From Porphyra umbilicalis (lineage: Eukaryota; Rhodophyta; Bangiophyceae; Bangiales; Bangiaceae): a stretch of DNA of 64,000 nucleotides. The stretch spans positions 1-64,000 of the forward strand of contig KV919016.1 of assembly GCA_002049455.2 (NCBI GenBank), in the 5' to 3' direction. A program made the translations under genes and the position numbers. Of this stretch, positions 55,636 through 64,000 are shown in pieces (position 1 is the first letter of the stretch; every line of letters begins with the position of its first letter). A model generated the notes under the pieces. That model was not told where the DNA came from. It made no database searches and saw only the letters and a list, made by a program, of their open reading frames with translations.

Positions 55636-56969
55636 CCCTACGGGAAAAATTTCCTGGATATCCAGCCGGCTCAAAATGCGTCAGTTTGACAGTCACAGGT
55701 GATGTGTTGGGGCTGTATCATCCAAGTTTGTCCGCTGCGTTTCGGTCGTGAGGGCACATCGATGGCTCAAGATCCAGGAAAAATGCTGGATCAGATGGGA
55801 CTTTGATTGGTTCACAACACTCCTCACGTCACTGTTAGCCCCGTTATGATTGGCCGATCGTGCTCCATAATGTACACGCTTACAGCTTCTTTACCGTAAT
55901 CGCGTTTATTCATCCTATTAATAATAGCGACATGAAGGGCGATCGAGTGCCACCAAGCAGGCAAAATGAACGCAAACGCATGGTACGGCGCGACATCCGC
56001 GAGTTCCCCCTCTCCCCCTTCCAGCTGAACAACTGACAGACACAAGCACTAGAAGAAGCAAAACAAGAAGCGCATGACCAGACCAGAGAACAGTAACAGT
56101 GCTCAGAAAACCACGTGGCAAACATAAAGCGCGTAGCTGTCAATGAACAGTCTTCATTGTCCGGTAATGGTGCTCGTCAATCACTCATCCCTCCAACGAA
56201 AGATCCAGTCACCTACTTCGGCATGGGAAGGACTGAAGGCAGCTGGCAGTGCGGTCAGCGGCCGTGATCATGACCAGCGGGATGAAACAGCGGGGTGAGA
56301 GTTGGCGGCCACAGCGGGAGGCAACGCGATGATGAGAGGCGTGCTCGCGGCGGCACACGGCGATGATCCCTCCATAACTGGGCAAGCAAAAAAAGCCACT
56401 TACCAGCGCAAAGAAAATCGACGTCTGCAGGGGGACTGGTGGCGCAGGAGCAGGCGTCCAGGTGCATCGAAAGATGGGGGGGAGGGGGGGGGAGAGGGGG
56501 GCGGGGCTGCTGTGAAGGATGAGGGGTTGGTCGATGGTAGGCTAGTGGGTGGTCGCAAGCTCCCGTGCAGCATGCAATGCCACAGGAGTTGTCGTGCGGC
56601 CGATCTTGTCCGGGCGTGCTTATGTGGTGGCGCGCTGGGTGACAACCCCGCCACCCGGGCTCCTGATAGGGGGAGGGGGCTTCCCAAGACCCAGCGATCT
56701 TGGCCGCACACCGAACGCTTCCTGGGCGATGGGGTGGAGGATCGTATCTCGAGAAGCGCGCGGCCGCCAAGATCCTGGATTGCCTGCCAGTCAGCAATTG
56801 CTACTGCACGCAGGAGGCTGCGAATGCTGTTTGCATTCTGCCCAGGCGCCCGAGAGCGCAAAATCGGCACTGTTTCCCGTCGAAATCGACTCGAAGCCAT
56901 CAAGATCCGGGTTTTTCCCGGATCTTAGGGTTAAAAAACCTGGTTATCCAGGAAAGTTTTCCCGTAGAG
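55636..56969. mobile_element. CACTA-like non-autonomous element with CGG target duplication
   Basis: The left end CCCTACGGGAAAAATTTCC continues TGGATATCC. The right end is its inverted repeat, ending GGAAAGTTTTCCCGTAGAG. CGG flanks it at 55633-55635 and 56970-56972, and copy B of the host repeat shows a single CGG at the same place. The terminus C(C/T)CTACGGGAAAA with a 3-bp duplication fits EnSpm/CACTA and matches the ends at 20658 and 58297. The 1.33 kb inside encodes no recognised protein; 55640-56300 is AT-richer than its surroundings. Confidence 0.82.
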
Positions 56970-58049
56970 CGGCGCGCCGCTTCCGCCGCGCCCGCGCGCA
57001 CACGCACGACGCCTCGGTGCGGGAGGCGGCTTGGGGTGCGCCCAACTGGAGGCCCCTGCCCCATCGGCCGGCGGGGCGGCCGCTGCGTGCCCGTCGCCGC
57101 TGCCAGATGGGGCGGGGGGGTGCCAACGCTGCGGCGGCGGCGGCCGTCAAGGCGGCCGCCACAGGCCACCCCCACGCGCGCACACGCGAAGACTCAACGG
57201 GGCAAACCCGCCAGCGAGGGCGAGAACCACTGGCAGCGAGGGTCAGGGTCGGGAGTACCCCAACCCCGTCCCGGTGCCACGCCATCGGGAGAGGGGGGCA
57301 AAGCGAGCGGCGGCACCGCCGTGGGAGACCCGACGGCGCGCCACCGCGGGCGTCCGTGGCGACGCCCGCCGGCCGGCCTCCGCCGCGGCAGTCGCGCGCG
57401 ACCGCCGACGCCACGGCGGCGGGGCGAAAACGCAGCCGTGGCTTCGGCCACCGCCCTCATGGGCACGCCAGTGGACGCTGCGGCGACGGCGGTGGCGGCA
57501 GTGGCGGTGGAACGTGGCGGCTCGGGCGCCACCAGCCCGTCGGGCGGGCGCGCTGCCCCCCGCGTCCAACCGCCTCGGCGGCCGCCACGCAACGGGTGGT
57601 GGTGGCTGCCGCGCCGCCGTCGCCGCCGCGCCCGCGCCCCGCCAACACGGGGGATGCGACCGCCGCTGCCGGCGTCGCCACCGTGGCCACCACCGCTGTG
57701 GCTGCGGCCGCGGCCGCCGGCCGCCGCTGCGTGCAGGCGCGCGCTACGCGCGCGGTCGTCGACCGCCCGCGGCCGGGTCGGCGGGAGGCGCGGCGGCAAC
57801 GCCGCCAGCGGCAGTGGCCGCCCCCCCACCCGCCGCGCGCGGGTGAGCCACGCGTGGCACGAGGGGCGCGGCCGGGCGAAGAGAGAAAGATCGGGCATGC
57901 GGCCTGGCACGCGGCGCATGGCCGGTCGGTGCACGGACAGGGGAGCCACCGACTCACAAATTGCAGGGACGCCGCCCGCTCAAAACTGAAAGCGCGTACG
58001 CGAAAACACCCTGGCCTGGAGTTGTGCTGTGATCGCAGACCATCTATTT

Positions 58050-58296
58050 GTGTAAGTTCCGAAGCATTATTTAGACTTGCAACATGCCGCGTCGCGCTTC
58101 ACTTGGCTCGTGGCAATATTTTTCATGCACTGCATTGGTTCTTATTTTCATGTCACTGCGGGCGTCCACCTGCAGGCGCGCGCGTGCCCAAGCCGTCTGC
58201 CCCGGAGCGCGCCGGCCCCCCACCCAGGCGACGCCGTGCTTGCGACAGTCTCAAATCACGCACGGCTCGCCGACAGTCTTACCCCCTCCAGCCCTC
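58050..58296 (+). repeat. Dispersed repeat shared with 19600-19772, interrupted at 58296
   Basis: Matches the reverse strand of 19600-19772 up to CCCCCTCCAGCCCTCC, then stops exactly where CCCTACGGGAAAAA begins. In the 19-kb copy the repeat continues with GGCCTCACACC. This marks a clean insertion point for the CACTA element on its right. Confidence 0.75.
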
Positions 58297-58601
58297 CCCT
58301 ACGGGAAAAACCGGGCGGAACACCGGCATCTCCTAAAGGAAACCGGCATACTCGACTCACTATTCCGGTTTTGTGGCACCCGTTGGGGATTGACTGTCGT
58401 GCTGACAGTAATCGTCTCACGGACGCATCACTTTGCTGACAGCAAACCGCATCAGATGCGATCTGTGAAGATCACGCGGCCTGAAGCGCAATTCTTCGAC
58501 TTCGCCAGTTCCCAACGGGTCAGTGTGAGCACATCGCACGTCCGATCCATCGCCAGGCGGTCAGGCGCGGGTGCGCGCTACATTGTACGACAAGGCTCTT
58601 C

Positions 58602-61595
58602 ATGGCCATCATGGGGGTGTTGTACGAGTGCCCGTGCGCGATATGCTCCCGTCACCCATGTTGCGGCAGGTACGTGAGCAGGGCAACTTTTTACCTTCAT
58701 GGTGGTAGCAATACGGCCCTGAGCAGAGCCAAGTGCCGCCGAACCGATGACGCGGCTGCGGACGAAGAACCAAGTGCGCTGGATCCAGGCCATGACGGTA
58801 GCGTCGAGGAGGAGGAGGCCGGCGACGGCGCTCATGCCACCGTCAAAGATGAACAAGACGAGGAGACGGATGGCGGCGTGTTCTACCATGCTGGCGGTGG
58901 CTCCGTCGGTGCATGGGACGTGGACGGGCGCGGGTCAGACAGTGGCGGAGATGGCGACGGCAGTGTCAAGTCCGATGGCAGTGATGATGGCGAGCCGCTG
59001 GAGGAGGAAGATCTACCCCTGGACGTGTTGCAGAACTTCCCGCTTTCTGATGGCGACGACGACAATGAAGAAGGCGAAAACGCTGAAGACCCTGGGCTTC
59101 TTCTTCAGCAGACGCTTCAGCCCCTGGATGACGCGCCGTACGGGGCTCCCGACAATGAGCACGTCGGGAAGTCCACACCGGCTGCTGTTGCCACTAACGG
59201 GGTGGTCTTGTCGCCAGAGGCCTTCGCCGACATGGTCCAAGACTTTATGGCGGTCAACTTCGCGCCAGAGTACAACCTACCTCGAGAAGCGCTGGCCACC
59301 ATGCTGAAGCAGAGGACTCACAGCGGGCTCAAGAACAGGACACCGTACAAGATGGACAAGTTTGTCAACAACGCGGTGCGCCTCGAGGAGAAGATCGTGG
59401 ATTGCTGCCGGAACGGCCGCATGGCGTACACGGCTATCCACGCGCAGGCTACGTCGTGTCCCTTTTGCAAGGTAGGGCGGTCCAACTTTCAAGGGCAACC
59501 AGCCAAGACGACGCGGTACTGGAAAATAGCGCCATGGATGGCCATGATGCTCGCGGACCCGGACATTGGACCCGACATGAATAAATTGAACAAGGACGCG
59601 CTTGCTGATGCCGAGAAGGCGCGAACAGTGTTCAAGGATTTCTATCACAGCGACATCTACCGTGATCTGGTCAAGAAGGGCATCATCAAGTCGCCTATGG
59701 ACATCTTCGTCAGCTTGCGGGCCGACGGATACGAAGCCTGGAAGCAGAGCGGCTATCAAGGATGGCCTATCATGCTCACTATCATGAGTATGCCCACCTC
59801 GACGCGGTCCAAGATTGCTTCGCAGCTGCTAGTAACGGTCACCCCGGGTCCTAAAGAGCCAAAGGATCTAGAGTCATTTATCCATCCTGTCATGGAAGAG
59901 CTCAACTTGCTGGCGCGCGGGGTGCCCGGTTTCAAGGTCGCAGGAGTGGATGGGCCACAAGAGGTTCGAGTCCTCTTGCTCCAAATGACGTCGGACATGC
60001 CCGGTGGCAACAAGATGACTGGCATGAAGAGCAGCAATGGTCGACAGCCAAGTCGCTTCCAGGACTTACATGGTGTCTGGGTGGAGGGCTCCAAACACTT
60101 TTACTTTCCAGACAAGGACCCGTCGAACAAATCTGCGTCACGTGCCAAGCTTTTTGACATCAAGGACTACAACAAGAACCGATGGACGGCTTCCTCAAGA
60201 ACCAAAGCTGTCGACATCATTGAAGCGGCCCGATTGCAGAACCGGTCCAAGACTTTTGTAGAGCGATTGATGCAGGACAGCGGGTACAAAGGCTACTCCC
60301 TCATGGCGTGTCCCAGCCCGGCGGACAAGGCAACCTATCCCCACATGAGCTACTTATGGGACATCGGGCCTTCTTCCGCGCCGTACGATGTCATGCGCCT
60401 GGTGCTACAGAACAATGTATCCAACCTGTGGCGACTGTTCTCAGGCGTGTGGAAGGACTCCAACAAGGCTCCACACAAGTGGGCTATGACGGATAGCATC
60501 GCAGAGGTCGTGGGTGCCGATATTTAGGCGGCCCGAGCGACTGTGCCCCTATTTCAAGCCCGTGGGCTACGAATTCCAGCGGAGGCCTACAAGATGCTTA
60601 TGCGCCTCGTGCGCACATGCCGCCTGATCTTTGTGCGGGACGACCTCCCTGTGAGCGATATGGCGACCCTCATGACGGAGCTGGAAAACCTCCGCGGCCT
60701 CTTCTACAAGAAGGCCTACGGAGGTGACATCAAGAACATCGCGCTGTGCCTCTCCACAGTTCTGGCTCTACTGGACATCACGTACAACATAGAAGCGTGC
60801 GGGCTTGTATGGAGCTACTGGCAGTTTCCCATGGAGCGCTACATCGGCAAGCTTCCTGCGCTCATGCGCTCTCTGTCCAGCCCGCACGCGGCGCTGATGA
60901 ATGCGGTGGCGCGAAAGTACAGGACGGAGTTGATTGCCTCGCACGCGTCTACCTTCCACCGCGAGCTGTGGACAGACGCCAGCGGGCGAGACCCCTGCGC
61001 GCAGCCGGAGTACTCGCGCAATTTCTTTGCCTTCCCGTCCAAGGAGAACCGGCAGGTGACGTTGATGTCACCGCGCGCGAGGCCAGAAGTGATGGCTGGC
61101 CATGAGCTACAGAGCCTGCTCATGGTGTTGGAGCGCAACCGGCAAGGCGCTCTACCTTCGCAGATCTTCGGTAAGAAGTACTTTCGTGCGGTCCTCCCCT
61201 CGGGAGCAGTAGCTGGCTCCACAACGCTGGAATCTGACAGCAGTACAGCCCAACGACGTATTAGCTTTGTACGCGTTCGGAGCACTGTGCGTGTACGCAC
61301 AGCCGCTGGAGGTGAGAGGCACGAGGAGCGTCCTGCATACGGACTCGTCGACCACTTCCTGCTCGTCCGCCTATGTGGCAAGCTTGGGGTCTACGCCTAC
61401 ATTCGATCCGCGCCGCCTCGATATCTCACCAACCACCCGCCGCTCACCGCCGCTCACCATCGCCTGCTGTTCCCCACCTCCCATCTCATTGGACAAGGAG
61501 AGGGGCTCAACAAGGGCCGTCAAGAGAGGGTGCCCCCGAGGAAAGGACGGTGCCCCCGAGGCCAGCCCCTGTCGCGACGGCCGCTTAGCCTTTAA
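58602..61595 (+). CDS. tnp2-type (Transposase_21) CACTA transposase, interrupted by an in-frame TAG
   Basis: Cuts and moves CACTA elements. The N-terminus, MAIMGVLYECPCAICSRHPC through the following CGRYVSRATFYLH, is a Cys/His zinc-binding region as in tnp2 proteins. A long acidic linker follows. The core includes SCPFCKVGRSNFQ, FVSLRADGYEAWKQSGYQGW (about residue 369), LLVTVTPGPKEPKDLESFIH, LLQMTSDMPGGNKMTGMKSS and WDIGPSSAPYDVMRLVLQNN. A TAG at 60525-60527 falls in frame in the middle of conserved sequence (SIAEVVGADI, stop, AARATVPLFQARGLRIP). The same frame then continues with the DUF4218-like region NIEACGLVWSYWQFPMERYI. The last 90 or so residues are less conserved. The stop makes this copy inactive unless it is spliced out or read through. 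The first half is 641 residues and the whole about 998 codons, a normal tnp2 length. Confidence 0.88.
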
Positions 61596-61733
61596 TTGAC
61601 ATCTACGATGCCCCACCTACACAAACCATCCGTCCAACGCCGCCCCCCACACAACCACCCCCCCTCCCAAACACATTTGTCCGCCGCTCGCCCCCCCACG
61701 GCTGTGCCCCACTCTCCTCCCAGACACGCAACC

Positions 61734-62719
61734 ATGGCGCCCCCGGCAGTCAACACGCTGTTGGGCGACTGGTTCGACCACTTGCCCTCCACCTACCGCT
61801 CGCTCTACCTTGCTCGTCGCGGTGGTGGCGGCTTCCCCGACGGCCAGCCGGCCGGAGCACCTCCACGCTGGCTACACGTCGCCACCCGCGGACCCGCGCT
61901 CAGGACGGGCGACCTGCCCCGCGTCCACGCCGAGCATCCTCCCTCCAACCGCCTTCCCGCCGCACGCCCCGCCGCCGCTACCACGCCTTCGACTACCAAC
62001 ACGGACGCCCACCGCACGCGCCTGATGCAGCTCGAGGTGCTCGCCTCTATGAAGCCTGTCGTCCTCGCTCGTGCCGTCGCCCAAGATGTCATCAGCAAGG
62101 AAAACGCCGTCAATGCGGGCCCACCCTTCGCTGCTTTGCGGAAGACGACGTCAAGGTCGTTGCCCGCGGCTGGAACGGTGGCGCCATCGGCGGCATTGAC
62201 GGCGTCCCGCTTCCCGTCGGCGCTACCCGCGACATCAGCCGTCCCCGTAAGACCAGCCTTACGGGCATCAACGTCGTCAAGGGCAGCCTCTGTGGCATCA
62301 ACCCCAAGGACAAGAAGTTCATCCCCTTCGTCGTCCGCAAGGCTGTCTTTGATCACTTCTTTATTGGCCGCTCCTTTTGTCGCCAGAGCTCGGGCGACGT
62401 CGCCAAGGCAGCTGCCAACGTCGAGGCGGCCTGCGCGACGCTGGCCCGCGCTCAGCGGAGCTGGGCGGCGTGCGCCCTGCTCGCGCGCGCCGTCCGGCAT
62501 CGCAACGAGGCTGAGGCTCGCACGGTCAAGGACAAGGTGGCGGAACTGGCGGCCGCGTCGGCGGCCACGTACAAGACCCCCAAGGCGGCCGAGGTGGCGA
62601 CGCCCGAGCGGCACTACACACCCGCCGATGATGACGAGGATGCGGCCAGCGGTCGCGGCTCCGACATCGACGGCGCCGAGGACAACGACGGCGGGGATGC
62701 CTTTCTTTCTTGTCTGTGA
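61734..62719 (+). CDS. Accessory ORF of the CACTA element, with one frame change
   Basis: The first part, from the ATG at 61734 (MAPPAVNTLLGDWFDHLPST) through RLMQLEVLASMKPVVLARAV and QDVISKENAV, is in one frame. From about 62130 another frame takes over: CFAEDDVKVVARGWNGG, IGGIDGVPLPVGATRDIS, GINVVKGSLCGINPKDKK, FIPFVVRKAVFDHFFIGRSF, then an Ala-rich helical stretch and an acidic tail ending GGDAFLSCL. Both parts have strong GC3 bias, so a one-base loss near 62105-62135 is likely. I do not recognise the family. Its position just after the transposase, inside the presumed element, suggests a tnpA-like or DNA-binding accessory protein, but a captured host gene is also possible. Confidence 0.55.
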
Positions 62720-62825
62720 CCTTTTGTGTACCACCACAAATGTAGTGTTAACGTTGTGTCATTAAGCATTGGCGAGCTACATAGCTCTTTAAAGTAACAA
62801 CCCGCTGAATATAACGTCCTACGTA

Positions 62826-63224
62826 TTGCTGATCCCCGAATTTTGTCCTGGGGGACAGAGACAGAGACTGACTCTGAATAAGAGCACTCCATTGGTTTAA
62901 AACGACAGTAAGAAGGCATCGCAGCCAATAGAAAGCCTGCATTCTGTGCCGGGACCTCGCATGGAGCAGAACTCACTGTTTGTTGCCGCTTGATCCGCTT
63001 TTCTTGGCACGGAGCAAGCTGCCCACGCGAGATCTTGAGATTTTCTACTGTCTCCTCGCCAGAAGTGCAGAAAAGAAGAGGAGCTTATGTTCATTTCCAG
63101 GCTGCATGGGCACATGTAAGCAATCAGGAGCACAAAGTCAGTCCCAGGGGCGCATCTGATTGGTGGAGAGAGTCGGTCCGCAAGTCAGTCTCTGTCCACC
63201 AGGACAAAATTCGGGGATCAGCAA
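62826..63224 (-). mobile_element. 399-bp MITE with TTGCTGATCCCC termini, copy 2
   Basis: The terminal inverted repeats TTGCTGATCCCCGAATTTTG and, reversed, TTGCTGATCCCCGAATTTTG are nearly perfect and extend about 40 bases. TA flanks both sides (62824-62825 and 63225-63226). The interior matches 7941-8338 in reverse orientation along its full length. Ends that are better preserved than in copy 1 suggest a younger insertion. It is non-coding. Confidence 0.88.
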
Positions 63225-63419
63225 TACTAAACCATAAATGCCGTATTTGGGGAATGATTAAATGGAATATTCACGTATCGGTACAATTCGAGATCCTGTC
63301 CCGGGGCCGCGCACCAGCCTGCGGTGTGGATGCAACGTCGCTCTCCATCCCTATTCGTCGATGATAAAATGAACGGATGAGCGTGACAGAGCTCTGCCGC
63401 AGTCCATGGTTTTCGCGGT

Positions 63420-63600
63420 CCTCTTGAGCCCAGGTATGCCGGTTTTTTGCCGTGAGGAGGTCTGAGACACCGGTCATTGTCTCACTGATGCCAGTTTTTT
63501 CCGGAATACGTGGGTCCCCTGAAGGGCCCTGTGGCGCGTCCCTAACTTTAGGAAACCGGCATAGTTCTCGATAGGAGTATGCCGGTTTTTGACCGCGGCT
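63420..63600. repeat. Cluster of CACTA subterminal motifs
   Basis: Copies of TATGCCGGTTTTT and its complement AAACCGGCATA occur at about 63434-63447, 63553-63565 and 63577-63590, with a variant at 63487. They match the motifs just inside the left terminus at 58325-58360. CACTA transposases bind such subterminal repeats, so this is probably the right subterminal region of the element starting at 58297. Confidence 0.6.
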
Positions 63601-63607
63601 TTTTATT

Positions 63608-64000
63608 GGCGCCCCCGGGAGCCTGAACGACATCAACGTGATGCAGCAGTCGCCCCTGTACCTGGACGTGACCGGTGGCCGATGGCCTCCGCGCAACCAC
63701 CCTTTTACCATCAACGGGACGACCCGCATGCTACCCTACTACCTCGAGGACGGGATCTACCCCCGCTACGCTTGTTTTGTGTCGCCACATCTTCAGCCAA
63801 CCACGGACCGGCAGAAGGTGTTCAACCGCCTGCAAGAGGCGGTGCGCAAGGACGTTGAGCGCCTTTTTGGCGTGCTGCAGAAGCGCCATCATGTCGCACT
63901 GCACCCGGGAAGGTATCGGTCTATCAAGCAGCTGATTCTGACGTACAAGGCAGTCTGTATTTTGCATAACATGTGTGTCGAGCACCGCCGGGAGAATCTT
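63608..64000 (+). CDS. PIF/Harbinger transposase, C-terminal part, running off the window
   Basis: The frame reads GAPGSLNDINVMQQSPLYLD, then the pieces HPFTINGTTRMLPYYLEDGI, YPRYACFVSPHLQPTTDR, VFNRLQEAVRKDVERLFGVL and TYKAVCILHNMCVEHRRENL. This is the second half of a DDE_Tnp_4/plant-transposase catalytic domain. GSLNDINV carries the position of the second acidic residue (as Asp), and AVRKDVERLFG carries the catalytic Glu. The first third of the protein is absent to the left, where CACTA-type subterminal motifs end at about 63600. It is therefore truncated or interrupted on that side, and its 3' end is outside the window. No break is seen within the 131 codons present. Confidence 0.85.

Larger units (their letters stand above)
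54007..58014 (-). mobile_element. GC-rich repeat family member, copy D, split by two younger transposons
   Basis: Reversed relative to copies A-C. It starts CTGAAAGCGCGTTCGCG at 54007 and ends with CGCGAAAACACCCTGG at 58014. The family sequence is present in three parts, 54007-54105, 55242-55635 and 56970-58014, which together give about 1.53 kb, the expected full length. The gaps are the hAT element at 54106-55241 and the CACTA-like element at 55636-56969, each with one extra copy of its target duplication. Comparison with copy B (24230-24290) shows the site without the CACTA insertion. No domain is encoded. Confidence 0.8.
58297..63600 (+). mobile_element. EnSpm/CACTA element with tnp2-type transposase; right end not firmly placed
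   Basis: The left end is CCCTACGGGAAAAACCGG. Subterminal copies of the motif CCGGCATA (ACCGGCATCTCC, AACCGGCATACTC) follow within 70 bases. The reversed motif (TATGCCGGTTTTT) occurs at about 63434, 63487 and 63577, which marks the opposite subterminal region. In between lie the transposase, an accessory ORF and a 399-bp MITE. No clean 3' terminus or matching 3-bp duplication was found: the sequence at 63584-63598 (GGTTTTTGACCGCGG) only partly resembles the expected end. The true end may be damaged or beyond the window, with the Harbinger piece inserted inside. The given end is therefore provisional. Confidence 0.6.

Noticed and set aside
55243-55700. Short frames across the junction of the GC-rich repeat and the CACTA-like element
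   Set aside because: They cross transposon boundaries defined by target duplications and so cannot be host genes.
59960-59985. GGTTCGAGTCC, resembling a tRNA T-arm
   Set aside because: It lies inside the conserved transposase coding sequence and no acceptor or anticodon arm can be drawn around it.

Overview
The window reads as nuclear DNA from a GC-rich, intron-poor eukaryote with a plastid. A red alga of the Porphyra/Pyropia type is the best guess, from the mix of a chloroplast-type Omp85 protein, very high GC at third codon positions, compact intronless genes and dense DNA transposons. This is an inference; no rRNA, tRNA or organellar marker was seen.

Layout. 1-26 kb is mostly mobile and repeat DNA: an Ala/Ser-type minisatellite, a 1.6-kb very GC-rich repeat, a 398-bp MITE, a decayed piggyBac transposase, a broken WD40-like gene, and a 764-bp-arm fold-back split by a CACTA-like insertion with a 3-bp target duplication, followed by more copies of the GC-rich repeat. 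26-34.5 kb is a gene island: an OEP80/Toc75-like Omp85 gene (+), a tandem AAA+ ATPase resembling PEX6 (-) and an S-adenosylmethionine-type mitochondrial carrier (-). 34.6-39.3 kb is low complexity: an 18-bp minisatellite, GCC-rich DNA, a mariner-like MITE and eight copies of a 185-bp satellite. 42-53.5 kb is a second gene island: a four-pass membrane protein, an FG-GAP/ASPIC secreted protein, an inverted duplication, a DEP-like/DUF547 protein and a six-repeat ankyrin protein. 54-64 kb is a transposon stack: the GC-rich repeat split by an hAT element (8-bp duplication) and by a CACTA-like element (3-bp duplication), then a CACTA family element with a tnp2-type transposase, an accessory ORF, a second copy of the MITE and the start of a PIF/Harbinger transposase.

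The host genes do not form one pathway. They serve plastid outer-membrane protein insertion, AAA+ remodelling (possibly peroxisomal), organellar transport, and secreted or adaptor roles. The recurring oddity in the first island is that open reading frames change frame at long runs of G or C, most simply explained by homopolymer length errors in the assembly. The most informative part of the window is the repeat DNA. Target duplications and undisturbed copies elsewhere in the window let insertion order be read directly, and they expose a multi-copy GC-rich repeat family and a fold-back family that I cannot assign to a known class.
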